A model generated the notes under the pieces. The model had not been told where the DNA came from. It worked only from the letters and a program-made list of their open reading frames with translations, and made no database searches. 54,650 nt of DNA from Anaerolineales bacterium. GTDB lineage: Bacteria; Chloroflexota; Anaerolineae; Anaerolineales; UBA6663. The DNA is taken from NCBI GenBank assembly GCA_020845955.1, contig JADLEU010000093.1:1-54650 (forward strand), written 5' to 3'. The position numbers and the translations under genes were made by a program. The first letter of the stretch is position 1; each line of letters begins with the position of its first letter. Shown here piece by piece: positions 8,479 to 16,155 of this stretch.

Positions 8479-9024
8479 GGCGTAAGCCTCCGCCAGTCGG
8501 CACAGCGCCTCGGCCACGGCCGACAGGCTCTCCGGCCGGCAGAGGACCTGGCCGGTGTTGTAGTCGCCTCCGCTGCACGGCACGCCGACGAAGCATACCT
8601 GCTCGCAGCGCTGAACGTAGACGTCCACCTCGTCCATGTCGGAGATCGGGTCGGGGCAGCCCGCGTACAGGTCAAACCTCAGGCCGGCCAGCGCCTGGCG
8701 CACGAAGGCCTGCAAGGCCGGGTGTTGGCACTTCTCGATCGTGAAGTCCTGGTCCGTCTCGGCGCCGGTCACGTCGACGACCAGCACCATATCGCCAGCG
8801 TCCAGTGTCGCGAGCACGTCATAGGCGCCCTCGAAATCGACCTCTTCGCCGTAGGTCAGCTCGATCCGCACGTGTCCGCCGGCCATGCGTCCCGTGAAGA
8901 AGGCCTGCATGACGGCATAAACCCCGGCGAAGTTGTCCAGGTGGCCCAGCAGCCGGCCATCGGGCCGGCAGGTGAGCGAGTGGGCCCGGAAGCCGGTGTC
9001 GGCGTGGCAGGAGATGACCAGCAT
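8467..9024 (-). CDS. Small metallopeptidase-like protein (M20/M28/M42-like core)
   Basis: A 185-residue protein with a compressed co-catalytic zinc peptidase pattern: His7-x-Asp9 (CHADTG), Asp30 followed by Asn (bridging-ligand position), the Glu60-Glu61 pair (catalytic Glu position) and Asp84. The final His ligand expected near the C-terminus is not obvious; the corresponding stretch reads GVPCSGGDYNTG. Family members are normally 300-400 residues with a dimerisation or lid domain, which is missing here. It starts 16 bases after the deaminase-CYTH gene and is likely cotranscribed. It may be a reduced aminopeptidase or a non-catalytic relative. The family call rests on motif spacing only. Confidence 0.5.
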   Translation of the reverse strand: MLVISCHADTGFRAHSLTCRPDGRLLGHLDNFAGVYAVMQAFFTGRMAGGHVRIELTYGEEVDFEGAYDVLATLDAGDMVLVVDVTGAETDQDFTIEKCQHPALQAFVRQALAGLRFDLYAGCPDPISDMDEVDVYVQRCEQVCFVGVPCSGGDYNTGQVLCRPESLSAVAEALCRLAEAYAKRA

Positions 9025-9040
9025 GGCGCCGCGGCCCGCC

Positions 9041-11008
9041 TCAGGCGGCGGCCAGTTCGACGTACTCTTCCCGCACCGGAACTGCCTCGGCCGTTCCGAA
9101 CAGCGCCAGCACCTCGGTGATGAGGCTGGCCTTGTGCTCGGCGTCGCGCCGCGACCAGGTGCGCGACTTGACTTCCACGAAGTAGCCGGACAGCGCCGGC
9201 TTGAGCATCTTATCCAGGTTGACGAAGAACTCTACGCCCCGGTAATCCACCAGCCAACGCCGACGGTCCTTCTCGATTTCGCGCTCCTGAGCGGGCTTGA
9301 AGTACTCGCGGTAGAAGCGCAGCGTGTGCACGGCTGGCGCCAGGTAGCGCGAGCGCGACAGCAGCACCGAGCCATACTCGCGCTCGTGCTGCAGGCCGGT
9401 CAGCGTAAGCCGGCTGCGGACGTTGAAGACCTTGCCCTGGGCGTCGATGAACTCGTCCTCGCGGAAGCGCAGGCGCCCCTGGGCGGGGTCTGCAAACTGG
9501 AAATACGTGTCGAACTCGTGATAATGCACTGAGCGGATGATGCGGAGCTGCTCGCCGGACAAGGCGGCCAGCACCGTCTCATCGCTGGGCAGCCTCACTT
9601 TAGCCTGCACCTCGAAGCTCTCTTGCTCAACCGCGCCGCCAATGGCGATCAGCTTCCGCAGCACGCTTTCTTCGCGCTGGATCAGGAACAGGTCGATCTT
9701 CTTGGCGTACTCGCGGGCGGCGAGCTGCAGCTCGGCCTCGTCCACCGTCAGCAGGCGGCCAGCGCGCATCAACCAGCGCCCGTTGCACATGACGTCGGTC
9801 ACGTCGGTGGACTTGGCAGCGTAAACCACCTGCGAATAGACGCCGTTCGGATCGCGGGTAAAGGCGGGCGAGTTGTGCAGCACCTGCAGATCGACCAGGA
9901 TCAGGTCGGCGCGCTTGCCCGCCTCCAGCGAGCCGGTCAGGTGCCCGATGTGCAGGGCCTGCGCCCCCATGCGGGTCGCCATCAGCAGCGCCTGGCGCGC
10001 CGGCAGCACAGTCGGGTCGCCGGTGCTGCCCTTGGCCAGGATCGCGGCCAGGTGCACCTCCGCGAACATATCCAGGTCGTTGTTCGACGCGGGCCCGTCG
10101 GTGCCAATGCCAACGTTCAGGCCGGTCTGCAGCATCAGGCTGACTGGCGCCACGCCGGAGGCCAGCTTGAGGTTGCTGGTGGGGTTGTGGGCCACGCCCG
10201 CGCCGGCATTCTTCAGCGTCCGCATCTCGCCTTCGTCGATGTGCACGCAGTGGGCCGCCAACAGCTTCGCGTCCAGCAGGTTCTGGCGCTTGACCCACGG
10301 CACCACCGGCATCCCGTTCTCCCTGCGCGAATTTTCGACTTCCAGCAAGGTCTCGGAGATGTGCGTATGCAGCGGCACGTCAAACTCGACCGCCAGCGCC
10401 GCGCAGGCCTTCAGGATTTCGGCCGTGCAGGTGTACGGCGCGTGAGGCGACACGGCCGGCACGATCAGAGGGTGCTCCTTCCACTGCTGGATGAAGTCGC
10501 GCGCTAGCGCCAACGAGTCCTCGAAGCTGGCTGCGTCGGGGGTGGGGAACTTGAGCACGGTCTGGCCGCACAAGGCGCGCAGGCCCGCGGCGGCCGTTGC
10601 CTCGGCCACCGCCTGCTCGAAGTAATACATGTCGGCAAAAGTCGTCACGCCGGAACGGATCATCTCGGCGCAGGCCAGCCCGGTCCCCAGCCGGACATAG
10701 TCCGGCCGCACGAATTCGCGCTCGACCGGCATCATATAGCCGAGCAGCCACACGTCCAGCCGCAGGTCGTCGGCCAGCCCGCGCAGCAGCGTCATGGGCG
10801 CGTGCGTGTGCGCGTTGACCAGGCCGGGCATCAGCACCCGGCCCCCGCAGTCGACGGTTTCGCGGGCGGTGTAGCCGGCCGCCGCCGGACCGACCGCTGC
10901 CAGCCGGTCGCCGGTAATGGCGACCGCGCCGCCGGTGTGCTGGTTGAAGCGCTCGTCCATCGTCAGGACAATGGCATTGGTCAAAAGGAGATCGCAGGTC
11001 TCGGTCAT
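9041..11008 (-). CDS. MTA/SAH deaminase-type amidohydrolase fused to a C-terminal CYTH domain
   Basis: 655 residues. Residues 1 to about 430 form a TRZ/ATZ-type amidohydrolase close to 5-methylthioadenosine/S-adenosylhomocysteine deaminases, which hydrolyse the 6-amino group of the purine. Metal and catalytic residues are visible: His67-x-His69, His214 and His216, Glu219, His253 or His256, and Asp304 in GTDG. Residues about 455-650 form a CYTH-like domain (triphosphate tunnel fold: thiamine triphosphatase, class IV cyclase, CthTTM) with RLRFRED near 512-518, REIEKDRRRW near 575-585 and YFVEVKSR near 609-616. The N-terminal E-x-E-x-K signature is changed to E466-V-Q-A-K470. The reading frame is continuous. 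A promoter lies just upstream (11080-11052, minus). The fusion is unusual; the joint role is unknown. Confidence 0.85.
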   Translation of the reverse strand: MTETCDLLLTNAIVLTMDERFNQHTGGAVAITGDRLAAVGPAAAGYTARETVDCGGRVLMPGLVNAHTHAPMTLLRGLADDLRLDVWLLGYMMPVEREFVRPDYVRLGTGLACAEMIRSGVTTFADMYYFEQAVAEATAAAGLRALCGQTVLKFPTPDAASFEDSLALARDFIQQWKEHPLIVPAVSPHAPYTCTAEILKACAALAVEFDVPLHTHISETLLEVENSRRENGMPVVPWVKRQNLLDAKLLAAHCVHIDEGEMRTLKNAGAGVAHNPTSNLKLASGVAPVSLMLQTGLNVGIGTDGPASNNDLDMFAEVHLAAILAKGSTGDPTVLPARQALLMATRMGAQALHIGHLTGSLEAGKRADLILVDLQVLHNSPAFTRDPNGVYSQVVYAAKSTDVTDVMCNGRWLMRAGRLLTVDEAELQLAAREYAKKIDLFLIQREESVLRKLIAIGGAVEQESFEVQAKVRLPSDETVLAALSGEQLRIIRSVHYHEFDTYFQFADPAQGRLRFREDEFIDAQGKVFNVRSRLTLTGLQHEREYGSVLLSRSRYLAPAVHTLRFYREYFKPAQEREIEKDRRRWLVDYRGVEFFVNLDKMLKPALSGYFVEVKSRTWSRRDAEHKASLITEVLALFGTAEAVPVREEYVELAAA

Positions 11009-11051
11009 GGATCCTTGCCTTGCTCTGACTCGCGGCCAGCGGCGAGAGGGG

Positions 11052-11080
11052 CATTATACAGTTGTGCAGACGCGCCTCCA
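11052..11080 (-). promoter_or_regulatory. Promoter for the deaminase-CYTH operon
   Basis: On the minus strand: TTGGAG (11080-11075), 17-base spacer, TATAAT (11057-11052). It drives the gene starting at 11008 and is interlocked with the opposing promoter at 11061-11090. Confidence 0.65.
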
Positions 11081-11090
11081 AAGTCTATAA
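11061..11090 (+). promoter_or_regulatory. Promoter for the PNPOx/pyrimidine phosphorylase pair
   Basis: TTGTGC (11061-11066), 18-base spacer, TATAAT (11085-11090), about 34 bases of leader to the ATG at 11131. Its -35 lies between the -10 and -35 of the divergent promoter. Confidence 0.6.
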
Positions 11091-11130
11091 TCCTCCAGCA
11101 GCGAAACCCATCTGAGGACTATTGGAGCCG

Positions 11131-11707
11131 ATGCCCAAGGATTACGACCCCGCCGCCGCCCCCTTGAATGGCCAGCGCCGCCCGCACCTGGCGCTGGGCG
11201 ACGCAGAAATCCGAGCGCTGCTGTCACGCCTGCCCGTCGGCCACGTGGCCACCGCCTGGGACGGCCAGCCGTTTATCAACCCGACAACCTTTTGGTACGG
11301 CGCGGAGCGCCACGCCATCGTCTTTCACTCCAACCTTGTGGGGCGCGTTCGGGCTAACAGCGAGCGCCACCCGCGCGTCTGCTTCGAGGCCAGCGCCCAT
11401 GGGCCGCTTCTTGCCCTCCAACGTGGCCCTCGAATTCAGCGTGCAGTACGAGAGCGTGATTGCCTATGGCGCCTGCCGTTTCATTGAAGACCTGGATGCC
11501 AAACGCGCGGCCCTGTTTGGTTTGATCGCCAAGTACTTCCCGGCCTTGCGTCCCGGTCAAGAATACCGGCCGATCACTGATCAAGAGCTCATGCGGACCA
11601 GCGTTTATTTGATTGGTATCGATAGCTGGAGTGGCAAACGTAATTGGCCGGAAAGGGCCAAGCAGAGCGACGAGTGGCCGGCGCTGGCCGAGGAGTGGTT
11701 CGCATGA
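11131..11707 (+). pseudogene. PNPOx-family flavin/F420-type protein gene, interrupted by a frameshift
   Basis: The first frame (ATG 11131) encodes a pyridoxamine 5'-phosphate oxidase-like split barrel up to VCFEAS near 11397. The homologous continuation, GRFLPSNVALEFSVQYESV onward, lies in the +1 frame from about 11400 to a TGA at 11705-11707. Joined, the two parts give one colinear protein of about 190 residues of the nitroimidazole-resistance/PNPOx-related type, which bind FMN or F420. The shift sits at AGCGCCCATGGG. It could be a real inactivating indel, a sequencing error or, less likely, recoding; there is no obvious slippery heptamer. The stop overlaps the start of the phosphorylase gene (ATGA), so the genes are coupled. 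Confidence 0.75.
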
Positions 11708-13023
11708 TGCGGGCAGTCGACGTCATTACCAAGAAACGAGACGGTGGCGAGCTGAGCCAAGCGGAGATCGAGTTCTTCGTGCGTGGCCTGACGAGCGGGG
11801 AGATCCCCGATTACCAGATCGCCGCCTGGGCCATGGCGGTGTTCTTCCAGGGCATGACCGACCGTGAAACTACCGATCTGACGCTGGCCATGGCGCGCTC
11901 GGGCGACGTGCTCGACCTGAGCGACACGGTGGCGATGGCCGTCGACAAGCACTCGACCGGCGGCGTGGGCGACAAGGTGACGCTGGTGGTCGAGCCGCTG
12001 GTAGCGGCCTGCGGGGTGCCGGTGGGCAAGATGTCGGGCCGGGGCCTAAGCTTTTCCGGCGGCACGATTGACAAGCTCGAATCGATCCCCGGTTTTCGCA
12101 CATCGCTCTCGACGGCCGAGTTCAAGCGCCAACTGCGCGAGATCGGCGTAGTGCTGACCGGGCAGTCGGCCAATCTGGCGCCCGCCGATGGCAAGCTGTA
12201 CGCGCTGCGCGATGTGACCGGGACGGTCAGTTCGATCCCCCTGATCGCCAGCAGCGTGATGAGCAAGAAGATCGCGGGCGGCGCCCAGGCCATCGTGCTC
12301 GACGTAAAGGTCGGCAGCGGAGCCTTCATGCCCAACCTGGCCGAGGCCACGCGCCTGGCCCGCGCCATGGTCGCCATCGCCCGCCGCGCCGAGCGCCGCG
12401 CCGTGGCGTTGATCTCCGACATGAACCAGCCGCTGGGGCACGCGGTGGGGAACGCACTGGAAGTGCGCGAGGCCATCGTGGCCCTGCGCGGCGGCGGGCC
12501 GGACGATCTGCGCGAGCATTGCCTGGAGGTAGCCGCCTACCTGCTCCTGCTGGCGCGCCGGGCGCGGACCGTCAAGGCCGCGCGGGTTCGGGTGTCCGCG
12601 GCACTCGACGACGGCCGCGCCTGGGAGAAGTTCAGGCAGTTGGTGGCTGCCCAGGGCGGCGAAGTGCGCGCCATCGATGAACCCGACCGGCTGCCCACCG
12701 CTCACTTGATCGAAGAGGTCGCCGCGCCGCGCGGTGGCTATCTGGCGTGGGTCGACGCGCGCGAGATCGGCATGAGTGCCGTCGACCTGGGCGCGGGCCG
12801 CGCCAAGAAGGGCGACCCCATCGATCACGCCGTCGGCCTGGTCATTCACCACCAGGTCGGCGACAAGGTGCAGCGCGGCCAGCCGCTGTTCACCATCCAC
12901 GCCAACGATGCCGGCCGCCTGGCCGCCGCCCGCGAGCGGGTGCTGGCCGCGCACCAGTTCAGCCGCGAGCGCGTTAAGCCGCTGCCGCTGTTCTATCGGG
13001 TTGTCAGGAGCCACGGGAAGTAA
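11704..13023 (+). CDS. Pyrimidine-nucleoside (thymidine) phosphorylase
   Basis: 439 residues from ATG at 11704 (a second ATG follows directly at 11707). It catalyses phosphorolysis of thymidine, deoxyuridine or uridine to the base and (deoxy)ribose 1-phosphate. The family signature is present as SGRGLSFSGGTIDKLE near residues 110-125, and the phosphate-binding KHSTGGVGDK near 81-90. Length and the three-domain layout (helical, alpha/beta, C-terminal beta) fit Pdp/DeoA. I moved the start 20 codons into the longer open frame because MRAVDVITKKRDG is the canonical N-terminus and the ATGA overlap couples it to the upstream PNPOx gene. It converges on the binding-lipoprotein gene. Confidence 0.95.
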   Translation: MMRAVDVITKKRDGGELSQAEIEFFVRGLTSGEIPDYQIAAWAMAVFFQGMTDRETTDLTLAMARSGDVLDLSDTVAMAVDKHSTGGVGDKVTLVVEPLVAACGVPVGKMSGRGLSFSGGTIDKLESIPGFRTSLSTAEFKRQLREIGVVLTGQSANLAPADGKLYALRDVTGTVSSIPLIASSVMSKKIAGGAQAIVLDVKVGSGAFMPNLAEATRLARAMVAIARRAERRAVALISDMNQPLGHAVGNALEVREAIVALRGGGPDDLREHCLEVAAYLLLLARRARTVKAARVRVSAALDDGRAWEKFRQLVAAQGGEVRAIDEPDRLPTAHLIEEVAAPRGGYLAWVDAREIGMSAVDLGAGRAKKGDPIDHAVGLVIHHQVGDKVQRGQPLFTIHANDAGRLAAARERVLAAHQFSRERVKPLPLFYRVVRSHGK

Positions 13024-13101
13024 GGCGGCAAGGACGGCTACAAGCGAGATCCCTCGGCCAAGGGAGCCTCGGCATGACATCCACGCGGGCGCGGCGGTGC
13101 G

Positions 13102-14043
13102 CTACTTCGGCCCGCCGGCGCTCCCGCCCAACCATTGGTAAACCCAGCCCCTAGCCCCGGCCCAGTTGCCGCCGCCGTCGAAGTGGATGTCGCCGCTCAG
13201 GCCGGCGTAGTCGATCTCCTCCAGCGCCCCGCTAACGCCCGCGCGGGTCGCGCCGTCCCCCGCCGCCAGGCTGTGTTCGATGGCCGCGGCCAGGAGCCGC
13301 GCCCCATCGTAGGCCAACACGGCGTTGGCGCGCGGCATCACTCCTGTGGAAATCGCGCTGTAGCGCTCGGCGAAGCCGGGGTCGCGGCTGGCGGCCGGGT
13401 AGGGGGCCGGCGCGACGAAGTAAACACCCTCGGCCGCAGGGCCGGCCAGCGCCAGGAACTGCGGCTGGCCCCACAAGGCTGGCCCGTAGATGGCGCTCTC
13501 GGGATACTCTGCCCGAGTGTCCCGCAGCCAGGTTAAATCGTCGAGCGCCGCGCAGGGCGGGGGGCATTGGCGCGCTTCGAGCGGCACGCTGGCCCGTTCG
13601 GCTTCGGCCGTCAGCCACAGCCGCCAGGCGCCGTCCGGCAGGGGACCGGTGGTGGTGGCCAGCAGCGGGAGGCCCGCTTCGGCGTAGGCCGCCGCGGCCT
13701 CCAGAGTGGTGGCGTCCAGCCAGTGAGCCAGCACGCCCACCACGTCGGGGTCGACCGCTAGCTTGCGCGCTTGCTGGATCGCCTGCTGCGGGTCGCCGCC
13801 GTCGTCGAGGGCCAGCAGGTCCAGACTATAGCCGCCGACCCCGCCGGCCGTGTTGATCTCGCGCACGGCCAGGCGAGCGGCATAAATTACCTCGTAACCC
13901 ACATCGCGATAGCGTCCCTCGAAAGGGGCCACCAGGCCGATCTTGACGATCGGCCGTGCCACCGGGAGGCAGGCCGCCAGAGGCCAAGCCAGGACGATGA
14001 GGGCCAGCCAGCCGGCAACCTGGCGCCGCCTAACGGCACGCAT
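13102..14043 (-). CDS. Periplasmic-binding-fold lipoprotein (branched-chain amino acid type), orphan
   Basis: 313 residues from ATG 14043. A 25-residue lipoprotein signal peptide has lipobox LAAC (Cys near residue 25). It is followed by the type 1 periplasmic-binding fold of Leu/Ile/Val-binding proteins: KIGLVAPFEG opening strand, AVREINTAGG, and YDGARLLAAAIEHS near the C-terminus. It is shorter than usual (about 380) because the middle is reduced. The ATG overlaps the end of mltG by 14 bases, so it is translationally coupled to mltG; no permease or ATPase gene is nearby. It may act as a sensor or orphan binding protein rather than as part of a transporter. The ligand is unknown. Confidence 0.8.
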   Translation of the reverse strand: MRAVRRRQVAGWLALIVLAWPLAACLPVARPIVKIGLVAPFEGRYRDVGYEVIYAARLAVREINTAGGVGGYSLDLLALDDGGDPQQAIQQARKLAVDPDVVGVLAHWLDATTLEAAAAYAEAGLPLLATTTGPLPDGAWRLWLTAEAERASVPLEARQCPPPCAALDDLTWLRDTRAEYPESAIYGPALWGQPQFLALAGPAAEGVYFVAPAPYPAASRDPGFAERYSAISTGVMPRANAVLAYDGARLLAAAIEHSLAAGDGATRAGVSGALEEIDYAGLSGDIHFDGGGNWAGARGWVYQWLGGSAGGPK

Positions 14044-15190
14044 TAGCCAGGTGCTGCTCGTAGGTCGCGGCAAAGGCATGCCGGCCGCTGCCGTCGCACA
14101 GCGCCCGGTAATACAAATAGTCGGTCTGGGCGGGCTGAGCCACGGCCAGGATCGAGTTCAGGCTGGGGTTAGCAATTGGGCCGGGCGGCAGACCCGACAC
14201 GGCATAGGTGTTGTAAGGGCTGTTGATACTGCGCAGGTCGATGCCGTCCAGGCGCGGCCACCAATTGGCCTCGCCGCCGAGCGCATACTGCACCGTGGCG
14301 TCGATCTCTAATCTCTGACCGGCCGCCAGGCGGTTCAGGATCACCGAGGCGATCAGCGGGCGTTCTTCGTTGACGACTGCTTCGCGCTCGATGAGCGAGG
14401 CCAGCGTGATGGCCTGGTGCAGCGACAGCCCGCGCGCGGCCACGTCAGCGCGGTAGGTGGCCGGCACGCGCGCAGCGAAGTTCGCCAGCAGCTTGTCGAT
14501 AATGTCGCTGGCCGTTGCGTCGGGGTGGAACAGATAGGTATCGGGGAACAAGTAGCCTTCCAGGCTGGCGCCCGGCGGCAAATCGGCCAGGAAGTCGTAC
14601 GTGATGGCGCGCGGGCTGTTGGCCCCGGCCAGCGCCCCGAACTGGTCGGCGACGCCGGCGAGCGCGCCGTGGGCCGCCAGCGCGGCGGCCAGCTCCTCCA
14701 TCCGCCAGCCTTCGGTCACGCGCAGCAGCACTTCGCGCGCCGTGGCGTCGGTGAGGGCCAGCGCCACCTGGGTGATCGTCATCGTCTGGCGCAGGATGAA
14801 GTCGCCGGCTTCCACCTGGCCATCCAGACCCTCGTAGCGCAGGTAATACGTCAGCAGCTGAGCGTCGCGGATCAGCCCGGCATCGGCCAGCGCCTCGGCC
14901 ACGACGCCGGCTGTGGCGCCGGCCGGAACCGAAAACATCACCGGCGAAGGGTCGCTGCCGGCCGGCTGGTTCAGGTCGTCGCTGCGCGTCGTCAAGTAAG
15001 TGAACAGCATGGCCCGCTCGGCGGGGTTCAAGGTCTCGGCCCCGGGGCCCAAGGCCCGGGTGCCGGTATGCGCCAGGTAGCTGTAGCCGAACAGACCGCC
15101 GACGAGCAAGGCGGCCAGCACGAAAATCAGCAGAAAGAACCGCGCGGCCAGGTTGGCCCGGCGGCGCTTCTCGCGTACGCGCATGGTCAT
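14030..15190 (-). CDS. mltG: Endolytic murein transglycosylase MltG (YceG-like)
   Basis: 386 residues: a short cytoplasmic basic segment, one membrane helix (about 17-38), a LysM-like region, then the YceG/MltG catalytic domain. It cleaves nascent glycan strands at the membrane and sets their length. The catalytic Glu is Glu268 in ASLIEREA, and the conserved LEGYLFPDTY (about 210-219) and SPYNTY motifs are present. It is preceded by a terminator-like hairpin and a weak -10 (TACAAT, 15309-15304 minus), suggesting its own promoter with a leader of roughly 107 bases. Its ruvX/mltG neighbourhood is common in bacteria. Intact. Confidence 0.95.
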   Translation of the reverse strand: MTMRVREKRRRANLAARFFLLIFVLAALLVGGLFGYSYLAHTGTRALGPGAETLNPAERAMLFTYLTTRSDDLNQPAGSDPSPVMFSVPAGATAGVVAEALADAGLIRDAQLLTYYLRYEGLDGQVEAGDFILRQTMTITQVALALTDATAREVLLRVTEGWRMEELAAALAAHGALAGVADQFGALAGANSPRAITYDFLADLPPGASLEGYLFPDTYLFHPDATASDIIDKLLANFAARVPATYRADVAARGLSLHQAITLASLIEREAVVNEERPLIASVILNRLAAGQRLEIDATVQYALGGEANWWPRLDGIDLRSINSPYNTYAVSGLPPGPIANPSLNSILAVAQPAQTDYLYYRALCDGSGRHAFAATYEQHLANACR

Positions 15191-15737
15191 TCGTTAGGCA
15201 GCGTGCGTCGTTCTCTGCGGCGCGCCGCCGCGTTTCCGGCCAGGCAAAGCATCTGCCCGGCCCGATTGTCGACCGGTTTGAGGCCGCGAACCCAACGAGA
15301 GCTATTGTAAAGTAGGAACAACAAACGCGCCTTGGGCCGCTGCAGCGGCCCAGGGCGCATGCCCGCTGCATGTGGTGCCAGCCGCGGAAGCCCCGCCACG
15401 CCAGCGCGAGCAGGACCGCGCCCTACAGACGCGTGATGACAGGATCCACGAAGGTCTGCCCTGGAACGCTTGGCGCCCCTTCTGGCTGCTTTACCATCTC
15501 TGGCACCCAGCCGAGTAGCGTCAATGCGCGCCCGGGCACCTGGAAGAGGGCGATTCCCAGCCGGGCGCTGACGAATCGCTGCACCAGGAAAGTAGACCGC
15601 GGTCAACCAGGAAGCAGCTTGTCGATGTGGCGCAGGCGCGGCGATGGCGCACCTTGCGGCGCTAAGGGCGGGGTCGATCGCCGGCACCACGGTATTCGGC
15701 TTGAAATGCGCGTTCAAGTCAGCAAGCCGGCGGGGCG
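15191..15737. other. Gene-poor gap between ruvX and mltG with a possible coding remnant
   Basis: The stretch has no recognisable intact gene. On the minus strand a frame from about 15600 to a TAG at 15425-15423 reads like a genuine protein tail (FLVQRFVSARLGIALFQVPG), with sensible codon use but a TGA just upstream and no good start; I take it as the end of a decayed gene. Nearer mltG are a strong hairpin (15327-15358) and a -10 element (15309-15304). Confidence 0.45.
15316..15358 (-). terminator. Strong hairpin with T-rich tail between ruvX and mltG
   Basis: 15327-15358 is a near-perfect 32-base inverted repeat (16 pairs, one G-U) centred on TGCA. On the minus strand it is followed by GTTTGTTGTTCC. 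It is a probable intrinsic terminator for the alaS-ruvX side, immediately before a -10 element for mltG. Confidence 0.6.
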
Positions 15738-16154
15738 TCATTGGCGGCCGGTCGCATCCAGATAGCTTTGAAGGATTACGGCCGCTGCAACTGCGTGCAC
15801 GTTCTCCTGGCGGGCGCGGCGCCGGCGCCCGGCGGCGCGCATGGCCTCGCCGGCGGCCCGGGTCGAATAGCTTTCGTCGTGCAGGATCACGGGCAGCGCC
15901 GTGTGCTCGCCGACCGCCGCGGCCAGCTTCTCGGCGCGGCGGGCTTGCGGCCCTGGCTGGCCCTCCGCGTCTAGGGCATAGCCAATCAGAATCAGCTCCG
16001 CGCCTAACTCAGACGCCGCGGCGGCGATCTGCTCAGCATCCGCGGCCCGCGAGTGATGCCGCAGCGTCGCCAGCGGCCGGGCGACTGTGCCGGTGGCATC
16101 CGAGACGGCCAGCCCAATGTGCCGTTCGCCGGGATCGACAGCGAACACACGCAC
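15738..16154 (-). CDS. ruvX: Holliday-junction-resolvase-like / pre-16S rRNA nuclease YqgF
   Basis: 138 residues from GTG at 16154. RNase H-fold YqgF/RuvX proteins trim the 5' end of 16S rRNA precursors. Visible are the opening strand VRVFAVDPGERHIGLAVSD with catalytic Asp, the central LILIGYALD, and HDESYSTRAAGEAM near the C-terminus. A longer frame exists upstream, but the GTG gives the standard N-terminus and sits one base after the stop of the preceding membrane protein gene, a typical coupled junction. Normal length. Confidence 0.92.
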   Translation of the reverse strand: MRVFAVDPGERHIGLAVSDATGTVARPLATLRHHSRAADAEQIAAAASELGAELILIGYALDAEGQPGPQARRAEKLAAAVGEHTALPVILHDESYSTRAAGEAMRAAGRRRRARQENVHAVAAAVILQSYLDATGRQ

Positions 16155-16155
16155 G

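Noticed and set aside
15187-15741. 184-residue minus-strand frame between ruvX and mltG
   Set aside because: Arg/Ala-rich composition without domains; a different frame in the same stretch has more protein-like sequence.
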